Assembly (NCBI GenBank): GCA_002322865.1
Contig: DCOH01000056.1
Span: forward strand, 102,219-123,279
DNA: 21,061 bases
Source: Sphingobacterium sp. UBA1575
GTDB lineage: Bacteria; Bacteroidota; Bacteroidia; Sphingobacteriales; Sphingobacteriaceae
Reading direction: 5' to 3'
Made by a program: the position numbers and the translations under genes. Positions 15,680 through 21,061 of the stretch are shown piece by piece. The notes below the pieces were generated by a model. That model ran no database searches. It was not told where the DNA came from and saw only the letters and a program-made list of their open reading frames with translations. Each line of letters opens with the position of its first letter. The stretch's first letter is position 1.

Positions 15680-17167
15680 ATGAAATTTAAAACTACCGCA
15701 GCATTGCTATTTATGACAAGTTCATTGTTCGCGCAGAACAAAATTGATGATGCGACAAAAAGAATGAATGAAATTGTTCAAAATGGCTCCTTAGCTCAAA
15801 AAAACACACTTGCGAATGAATTAAGTTTAGAGGCAAAAACCTCCAAGGATGCTAACCGTCTAGAAGTAATCAGTAATTACTTATATCAATTAGGACGTGA
15901 AGAAAGTTCTGATTCTCTACGAAGTGTAATTGCAAAAAAATATCCGAAAAGTCTTGTGGCAAGACAAGAATTTGTTACTAATGATTTCTATAAACAGAAA
16001 ACTGCGAAAGACAAAGAAAATAGCTATAAAAAACTGTTAAAAAAATGGCCGATCCCAAAAACAGATGAAATTAAAATAGCATATGATTACCTTATTGCAA
16101 ATATTGCGAATTCATATATTGAAGAAGGCAATAAAGAAAAATCTTTATCTTATCTAAATCAATTAAATGAACGTTTTTGGCGGGCCCAAGGATTTATTCC
16201 TGTTGCGACAACACTACTACAACAAGGAGACACTTTAACGGCAATTCCATTAATTCAAACCTCCATTGAAGATGCAGAATATTTTATGAACCTCCCCAAA
16301 GATCAACAAGATAATAAGGCTGGTTTTGCTGCAGTAGGATATCCTGGATATGTTTCACAATTAGCAAATATCTACAGTAATCAAGGTAAGCATAAAGAAG
16401 TGATGACATTATTGGAAAATGCCATTTCAAAAAATCCAACATTTGCTTCGCGGTTCAGCAATACCTATTTCAAGGCTTTGGAAAATGCAGGCAGAAAATT
16501 GGAGGCCCTTCAACAATTAGAAATGATTTATAAATCGGGCAATTTTGCATTTAAAACTAAAATGCATGAACTTTACACTTCATTAAATGGTTCCGATAAG
16601 GGTTTTGAAGGTTATATCAATAGATTGGATAATGAAGTTATTAAATACATTCAAGAGCATATTTCACAATTTGCAATAAATCAAACTATGCCAAATTTTG
16701 AACTACTAAACCTTAAGGGCGAGAAAGTTAGTTTGGAAAGTTTAAAAGGTAAAACACTAATATTAGATTTTTGGGCAACTTGGTGTGGTCCGTGTATAAG
16801 ATCTTTCCCAGCAATGAAAGCAGCACAAGAAATGTATGCCAATGACAATAATGTAAAATTTTTATTCATCAACACTTGGGAAAGGGATAAAAATTATAAA
16901 GAAAATGTGGCAAGCTTTATTAGCAAAAACAATTATCCTTTCGAAGTGGTTTATGATGATCTGAAAGATCCTAATAATGGAAAAATATTAGCTGAAAAGT
17001 TGGGTATTACTGGAATACCTGCCAAATTTATAGTTGATAAAGATGGTATCATTCGTTATAAGTTAACAGGGTCCTCTTCTGAAATAGATTATATAAAACT
17101 TGAGATGAAAGAACTCATAGAATCTGCTAAAAAACCAATTTCGCAGCATTCATTGGCGAAAAAATAA
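15680..17167 (+). CDS. secreted TlpA-type thioredoxin-fold protein with helical N-terminal region
   Basis: The 495-residue protein has a signal peptide (MKFKTTAALLFMTSSLFAQ) without a lipobox Cys, so it should be a soluble periplasmic protein. Residues about 20-325 are Lys/Glu/Asn-rich and helical, with tetratricopeptide-like segments (for example NIANSYIEEGNKEKSLSYLN and LANIYSNQGKHKEVMTLLE). The C-terminal TlpA/AhpC-type domain (about 336-480) has MPNFELLNLKGEKVSLESLK, the active site FWATWCGPC (Cys369 and Cys372) and the cis-proline loop GITGIPAKF (Pro447). It is expected to reduce or exchange disulfides. No partner such as DsbD/CcdA is encoded here. It is the last gene of the cassette, four bases after the PKD-like gene, and is followed at once by a terminator. 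Confidence 0.9.
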   Translation: MKFKTTAALLFMTSSLFAQNKIDDATKRMNEIVQNGSLAQKNTLANELSLEAKTSKDANRLEVISNYLYQLGREESSDSLRSVIAKKYPKSLVARQEFVTNDFYKQKTAKDKENSYKKLLKKWPIPKTDEIKIAYDYLIANIANSYIEEGNKEKSLSYLNQLNERFWRAQGFIPVATTLLQQGDTLTAIPLIQTSIEDAEYFMNLPKDQQDNKAGFAAVGYPGYVSQLANIYSNQGKHKEVMTLLENAISKNPTFASRFSNTYFKALENAGRKLEALQQLEMIYKSGNFAFKTKMHELYTSLNGSDKGFEGYINRLDNEVIKYIQEHISQFAINQTMPNFELLNLKGEKVSLESLKGKTLILDFWATWCGPCIRSFPAMKAAQEMYANDNNVKFLFINTWERDKNYKENVASFISKNNYPFEVVYDDLKDPNNGKILAEKLGITGIPAKFIVDKDGIIRYKLTGSSSEIDYIKLEMKELIESAKKPISQHSLAKK

Positions 17168-17173
17168 TTTTTA

Positions 17174-17210
17174 AATAAAAAAACAGATCCTTCCGATCTG
17201 TTTTTTTATT
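17174..17210 (+). terminator. intrinsic terminator between the TlpA-type gene and fabD
   Basis: A perfect 16-bp stem pairs 17174-17189 with 17195-17210 around a CTTCC loop, with an A-run on the left and a seven-T run on the right. It lies between two converging genes, 6 bases after one stop and 2 bases before the other, and can serve both directions. Confidence 0.85.
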
Positions 17211-17212
17211 AT

Positions 17213-18097
17213 TTATACCGTCGCAGACGAGGTCTGGATCTGTCTATTCACCTTCTTTACCAAACCTTGCAATACCGCTCCAGGACCAACTTCCACAAAA
17301 GCTTCAGCGCCATTTGCCAACATCGTTTCCACCGTTTGGGTCCATCTAACCGCCCCAGTCAACTGCGCAATTAAATTTTCCTTAATAGCCACCGGATCCT
17401 GATAAGGGTTCGCATCATAATTCTGATAGATCGGACAAACCGGAATAGTAATCTCCGTATCTAAAATCGCCGCCTGCAATTCTTGCTTTGCAGCTTCCAT
17501 CAATGGCGAGTGAAACGCACCACCAACCGGCAATTTCAACGCCCTTTTCGCACCAGCTTCCAATAATTTCTCACAAGCTTTATCCACTCCAGCTACCGTT
17601 CCAGAAATCACCAATTGTCCCGGACAGTTATAATTCGCTGCAACCACCACATCTTCAATCTGCGCACAAACCTCTTCCACGATAATATCGTCCAAACCTA
17701 AAATGGCAGCCATCGTTCCAGGCTCCAATTCTGTGGCTTTCTGCATCGCATTTGCGCGCTTTGCCACCAACTGAAGACCATCTTCAAAAGATAATGCTCC
17801 TGCAGCTACCAAGGCAGAAAACTCCCCTAGTGAGTGCCCAGCAACCATCGCAGGCTGAAATTGATCCTCTAAAGCTTTCGCTAGAATTACGGAATGCAAA
17901 AATATGGCAGGTTGGGTAACCTTGGTCTGTTTTAGCTCTTCGTCTGTTCCGGCAAACATGATGTCTGTAATACGGAAACCCAAGATCTCATTCGCACGTT
18001 CGAAAAGTGCTTTTGATTCCTCACTCGAGTCATACAAATCTTTACCCATTCCTACGAATTGGGCTCCCTGTCCAGGGAAAATATACGCTGTCTTCAT
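17213..18097 (-). CDS. fabD: malonyl-CoA:acyl-carrier-protein transacylase
   Basis: FabD moves the malonyl group from CoA to acyl carrier protein to feed fatty-acid chain elongation in the cytoplasm. The 294-residue length is normal. The key residues are all in place: oxyanion-hole Gln in FPGQGAQ (Gln10), the nucleophile Ser89 in GHSLGEFSALVAAG, Arg114 in AKRANAMQ, and the catalytic His196 in GAFHSPLM. The later EVGPGAVLQGLVKK segment is also typical. It converges with the accessory cassette and shares a bidirectional terminator with it. A TATATTTG box (18126-18119) lies 22 bases upstream of the start. The 37-base gap to the peptidase gene leaves read-through possible. The identification is secure. 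Confidence 0.96.
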   Translation of the reverse strand: MKTAYIFPGQGAQFVGMGKDLYDSSEESKALFERANEILGFRITDIMFAGTDEELKQTKVTQPAIFLHSVILAKALEDQFQPAMVAGHSLGEFSALVAAGALSFEDGLQLVAKRANAMQKATELEPGTMAAILGLDDIIVEEVCAQIEDVVVAANYNCPGQLVISGTVAGVDKACEKLLEAGAKRALKLPVGGAFHSPLMEAAKQELQAAILDTEITIPVCPIYQNYDANPYQDPVAIKENLIAQLTGAVRWTQTVETMLANGAEAFVEVGPGAVLQGLVKKVNRQIQTSSATV

Positions 18098-18118
18098 ATC
18101 AGGTTCTTTTTTCTATCA

Positions 18119-18126
18119 CAAATATA
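18119..18126 (-). promoter_or_regulatory. fabD -7 box
   Basis: TATATTTG on the minus strand matches the Bacteroidota TAnnTTTG element and is identical to the exbB box. Transcription would start about 17 bases before the fabD ATG. I see no clear -33 TTTG, which would fall inside the end of the peptidase gene. Confidence 0.5.
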
Positions 18127-18134
18127 AAAATTCC

Positions 18135-19364
18135 TTATTCTTCTGGAATGAATGATAAGGAAGAAAGGTTATCATCGCCAAAAACATCGTTGGCGATTTC
18201 CTGGATCTCCTTCGTACTCACCTTATCGATCTTTTCAAAGACTTCCGAAAGGGTAACTACGCGGTCATAATCGAGGATATTCTTCGCTTCCGCAATGATC
18301 AGGCTCATCCGGTTCTCTTCGGCCAAAGCGATCTGCCCTTTGAACTTATTTTTTGCCCTTTGTAAAAAGGTCTCCGACAAGGGCTGTTCCTTTAGTTTGT
18401 TCAGTTCTTTTCGGACCAATCGTAAAGCTTTCTCAACCTTTTCCTCATCCGTACCAAAATAGATACTGAAAAGTCCGGTATCCGAATACAAACTGTAATT
18501 TGATTCGATGGTATACGCAATACCGTATTTCTCCCGGATATTCAGGTTGAGGATAGATGCCATGCCATAACCTCCCAACAAATTGTTCAACAGCAGTAGC
18601 CCCGTTTTTCGGTCATCATAGATCCCATAACCATGTCCACCCAATACATAATGGGCCTGATTAATCGGCCTGGTCAATGCCAGCTCCTGCTTTTTAGGCT
18701 TTTGGAAACTCTCTGCGGCATGATCCCAAAGGTTAATGGCCACTCGTCCAAAAACCTTGTTGGCTATTGCCAACAGCTTCTTTTCCGTATAATTCCCCGA
18801 AATGGCGATCACCATTTTGGAAGTGGCATAATGGGTATTTATGAACTGCCTTATATCCTGTTGTTCAATAGATTTCAGATCATCCTCCAAACCGAGGATA
18901 TTATGTCCCAAACCAGATCCTGCAAACACCATATCCTCAAAATCATCCATGATCGCATCTTCCGGACTATCTTGGTAAGATGCCATCTCATCCAGGATTA
19001 CGCCTTTTTCCTTTTCCATTTCATCCATCGGAAAAACAGAATGGAAAATTAGATCCTCAAATAGATCCAATGCCCGGTCAAGGTAAGGATGGAGAAAAGA
19101 GGCATGTATACAGGTATACTCTTTGGTGGTATAGGCATTCAGATCGCCTCCGACAGATTCCAAACGGTTCAGGATCTGATTGGTACTGCGCCTCTCCGTC
19201 CTCTTGAACAAGAGATGCTCAATAAAATGGGCTGTTCCAAATTTCCCATACTGTTCATGCCTGGAACCCACATCGACAATCAAGCAGGCATGGGTAATCG
19301 CCGACCTGTCCGGATGCAACAACACCCTCAGTCCATTATCAAGTTGGAAAATTTTTTGGTCCAT
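18135..19364 (-). CDS. M16-family zinc metallopeptidase
   Basis: Members of this family cut peptides with a zinc ion held by an inverted HxxEH motif. From the ATG at 19364 the protein has 409 residues; a TTG directly upstream is a less likely start. The motif is intact as HFIEH (His46, Glu49, His50), and the third ligand fits Glu126 in GVILDEM, 76 residues after the second His. The N-terminal peptidase domain covers about 5-160. The inactive M16 C-terminal domain covers about 165-345, with the LLNNLLGGYGMASILNLNIREK stretch broken by the typical YGIAYTIES segment. It resembles processing-peptidase-like (PqqL/YmxG-type) proteins of about 410 residues. No signal peptide is seen, so it is probably cytoplasmic. 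A TACCTTTG box lies only five bases upstream of the start codon. Confidence 0.92.
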   Translation of the reverse strand: MDQKIFQLDNGLRVLLHPDRSAITHACLIVDVGSRHEQYGKFGTAHFIEHLLFKRTERRSTNQILNRLESVGGDLNAYTTKEYTCIHASFLHPYLDRALDLFEDLIFHSVFPMDEMEKEKGVILDEMASYQDSPEDAIMDDFEDMVFAGSGLGHNILGLEDDLKSIEQQDIRQFINTHYATSKMVIAISGNYTEKKLLAIANKVFGRVAINLWDHAAESFQKPKKQELALTRPINQAHYVLGGHGYGIYDDRKTGLLLLNNLLGGYGMASILNLNIREKYGIAYTIESNYSLYSDTGLFSIYFGTDEEKVEKALRLVRKELNKLKEQPLSETFLQRAKNKFKGQIALAEENRMSLIIAEAKNILDYDRVVTLSEVFEKIDKVSTKEIQEIANDVFGDDNLSSLSFIPEE

Positions 19365-19368
19365 CAAG

Positions 19369-19376
19369 CAAAGGTA
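19369..19376 (-). promoter_or_regulatory. -7 box of the M16 peptidase gene, unusually close to the start
   Basis: TACCTTTG matches TAnnTTTG and ends five bases before the ATG at 19364. A start of transcription a few bases downstream would give a leaderless or nearly leaderless message. The expected -33 position falls inside a 7-bp tandem repeat, and no TTTG is present there. Confidence 0.4.
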
Positions 19377-19387
19377 GTATTTTAGCG

Positions 19388-19415
19388 TTAGTATTTAGTA
19401 GTTAGTAGTTAGTAT
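19388..19415. repeat. 7-bp tandem repeat, four units
   Basis: TTAGTA recurs at exact 7-base spacing (starts at 19388, 19395, 19402 and 19409), with T or G in the seventh position. It sits just upstream of the M16 peptidase -7 box. Confidence 0.75.
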
Positions 19416-19427
19416 TAAGACCTAGGG

Positions 19428-19455
19428 TTTGATAGCCTTATTTTGATAGTCTTAT
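19428..19455. repeat. 14-bp tandem duplication
   Basis: TTTGATAGCCTTAT (19428-19441) is followed directly by TTTGATAGTCTTAT (19442-19455), with one base difference. It lies in the same intergenic region as the 7-bp repeat. Confidence 0.7.
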
Positions 19456-19652
19456 AATGTTAATCAATGTTTATTCGAATACCTAATTCTGGGCAGGGTC
19501 GAACTGAAACCATGGCGAAGTAATGTGAAAGTATGTAATTCCTATGGTTTGATCCCATTTTGATGCTTTTACCTTGGTTTAACCATACTTTAAGACAGAA
19601 TTCATCAAGAAAAGTGTGTTTTATCATACGAAAATGGGATAAAATAAAGAAT

Positions 19653-19691
19653 ATAAAAAGAGGCTCCCTTTCAGAAGCCTCTCGCTTTTAT
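19653..19691 (-). terminator. intrinsic terminator for the outer-membrane beta-barrel gene
   Basis: On the minus strand AGAGGCT (19682-19676) pairs with AGCCTCT (19665-19659) around a short GAAA-containing loop, followed by a run of Ts. Outer ATAAAA/TTTTAT arms extend the stem past a small bulge. It lies about 115 bases after the stop codon of the gene it would serve. Confidence 0.7.
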
Positions 19692-19805
19692 GGTGTGATC
19701 TATTTTCTACTTTTTATTATCAGACATCCTTTATAAGACATCGATTATCAGACGTATAGAATCTATCTTCTGACATCTATCATCTAATATCTAAAGACAT
19801 CTAAA

Positions 19806-21061
19806 TTAGAACCTAGGTCCTCTACCGCCTGGCCCTGGGAATCCACGATCATCTGATGGTGGCAAACCAGAGAATTTCTGAAGTTTGAAGGTGAACATCA
19901 ACATGAAATATCTGCCCAACCTGTTGGTTTGGGTATCCGCGTAGTAGTTTTCTGCTACTGTTCTGGAGATGTTGGTCTGTTCATTCAGTAAGTCATAGGC
20001 TTGTAGACGTAGGGTCGCGCGGTCATCTTTCATGAAACGCTGCTCGATATAGGTGTTGATGATAAATGGATTTGCACTGGTCAATGGTCCATATCCTTTA
20101 TTGAAGGTCTTAGATAAATCGGCACCAAAAATAGTGGATTTGGTAATGTTTACCGATCCGTTCAATGTTGGTGTGATGGATGATACATTGTTGTTATTCT
20201 GTGTCTGCAACTGATTTCTCGATAAGTTATAGTTATAACGAACACCTGGACTGATCTCCAAGTTTTCAGAAGGCGTATAGCGGAAACTTAATCCCTGCAT
20301 GAATACGTAGTTGTTGATCACGTTCTTTTCACCTACTTCAGCAGTAGGATCATTCGAGATATACGACAGGTTCTTGTTGTAAGTAACCCCTCCCATCAAC
20401 ATCAAGTTGTAGGTTTTCTCTTTCAGCGATTTACCGAAGTGGTAGAAGGAACTGATGTTATACACCGGATCTTCTGCATTTAAGAACCTGGTTTCTCTGA
20501 TCATACCTAAACCTGGCTCATTATAACTTTTGTTGAAGTTGGTAATGCGGTCTTTGGTCAAGCTACCATTAACGAACGCAAAGAATGTATTTCCTTTTTG
20601 GAAATCTCCTCCACGATAACGGATGGTCATCTGATGTCTGAATTCAGGATCCAGATCAGGGTTACCGATCGTTGTACTTGTTCTGTTGTTACTTACTTGG
20701 TATGGTAAGATCTGATTAACGGAAGGTTCGTTGGAACGACCGGAATAGTTCAGACTCAAACTTTTCTGACGGGAAAACTTGTATTCAAACCTAGCAATAG
20801 GAATGAAATTGAAGTTCTTACGGTTGATCAGCGCACTGGCGTCATCCGAGGAGGCATCTCCTTCCAAAACGGAAGGTTGAACGGAAGCACCCAATGAATA
20901 TTTTACCTTCTCGTTCTCGTGCATATAACTTGCTCCGATACGATGGGTAGTGAAGGAATAATCCTGTAGGTAGTGGAAATTTAATTCCTCATCAGGATTA
21001 GAGGATCCATCTTCATTAAAGGCATCTTGGAAGTTTTTATTGTTGTATGCGTTCTTATTAG
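19806..21061 (-). CDS. outer-membrane beta-barrel family protein, C-terminal part (runs off the right edge)
   Basis: The frame is open from the window edge to the stop at 19806, giving about 418 residues of C-terminal sequence. An internal Met at 20924 is not the start, because coding sequence continues upstream of it without a stop. The residues alternate in beta-strand fashion, with TonB-receptor-like elements: FKFSR-type strands, the conserved GNPDLDPEFRHQMTIRYRGG, TYNKNLSYISNDP, FRYTPSENLEISPGVRYNYN and the late RATLRLQAYDLLNEQTNISR. The last 20 residues are Gly/Pro/Arg-rich and end in Phe (FPGPGGRGPRF). This combination fits the OMP_b-brl_3 type of TonB-receptor-like proteins common in Sphingobacteriaceae, often with a carboxypeptidase-like domain at the missing N-terminus. 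No plug or signal peptide is visible here. The substrate is unknown. Confidence 0.88.
   Translation of the reverse strand, partial: NKNAYNNKNFQDAFNEDGSSNPDEELNFHYLQDYSFTTHRIGASYMHENEKVKYSLGASVQPSVLEGDASSDDASALINRKNFNFIPIARFEYKFSRQKSLSLNYSGRSNEPSVNQILPYQVSNNRTSTTIGNPDLDPEFRHQMTIRYRGGDFQKGNTFFAFVNGSLTKDRITNFNKSYNEPGLGMIRETRFLNAEDPVYNISSFYHFGKSLKEKTYNLMLMGGVTYNKNLSYISNDPTAEVGEKNVINNYVFMQGLSFRYTPSENLEISPGVRYNYNLSRNQLQTQNNNNVSSITPTLNGSVNITKSTIFGADLSKTFNKGYGPLTSANPFIINTYIEQRFMKDDRATLRLQAYDLLNEQTNISRTVAENYYADTQTNRLGRYFMLMFTFKLQKFSGLPPSDDRGFPGPGGRGPRF

Larger units (their letters stand above)
19368..19805. other. 438-base repeat-rich intergenic region
   Basis: There is no convincing gene here. The region contains the 7-bp and 14-bp tandem repeats, a 10-bp inverted repeat ATCCCATTTT (19552-19561) with AAAATGGGAT (19631-19640), a 7-bp inverted repeat AAACCAT (19507-19513) with ATGGTTT (19544-19550), the terminator at 19653-19691, and four scattered GACATC copies (19723, 19737, 19772 and 19796). 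It may be a decayed mobile or repeat element, but no transposase remnant is visible. Confidence 0.5.

Noticed and set aside
19365..19367. TTG start one codon before the M16 peptidase ATG
   Set aside because: The ATG directly after it is a better start and loses nothing conserved.
20922..20924. Met at 20924 as the start of the outer-membrane beta-barrel protein
   Set aside because: The same frame stays open to the window edge with barrel-like sequence, so the gene begins outside the window.

Overview
The window looks like chromosome from a Bacteroidota bacterium, most likely Sphingobacteriaceae (Sphingobacterium/Pedobacter-like). The evidence is a SusC/SusD outer-membrane pair, a FecI-type sigma factor with a FecR anti-sigma factor, an exbB-exbD-exbD-tonB order with a Bacteroidota-style TonB, an outer-membrane beta-barrel protein with a Gly/Pro-rich tail ending in Phe, and -7 boxes of the Bacteroidota form TAnnTTTG upstream of several core genes. 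The genus is inferred from protein style, not from a database match.

Left part (1-5116, all minus strand): a TonB energizing operon reads exbB, exbD, exbD, tonB, a 78-residue two-helix membrane protein, then the first 42 codons of a lipoprotein that runs off the left edge. A 416-base AT-rich gap with a good promoter separates it from an upstream pair, a YegS/DagK-type lipid kinase and a SUI1-family protein, 2 bases apart.

Middle (5153-17210, plus strand): metK (S-adenosylmethionine synthetase) with its own promoter and a very strong terminator. Then follows a seven-gene accessory cassette: ECF sigma factor, FecR-type anti-sigma factor, SusC with an N-terminal STN signalling domain, SusD, a DUF4843 lipoprotein, a PKD-like lipoprotein and a secreted TlpA-type thioredoxin-fold protein with a large helical N-terminal region. 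The cassette ends in a second terminator. It is visibly more AT-rich than the genes around it and shows no housekeeping-type promoter, which fits control by its own sigma factor. The model is that ligand binding at the SusC/SusD surface complex is sensed through STN and FecR, releases the sigma factor and raises transport. ExbB/ExbD/TonB proteins such as those encoded at 408-3471 would supply the energy. No carbohydrate-active enzyme or protease is present, so the ligand is more likely a peptide or other small thiol-related molecule than a polysaccharide, but this is inference.

Right part (17213-21061, minus strand): fabD (malonyl-CoA:ACP transacylase) converges on the cassette. An M16 zinc peptidase lies upstream of it, then a 438-base repeat-rich intergenic region, then the 3' part of an outer-membrane beta-barrel protein that runs off the right edge. 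I see no tRNA, rRNA, CRISPR array, transposase, phage gene or known riboswitch.
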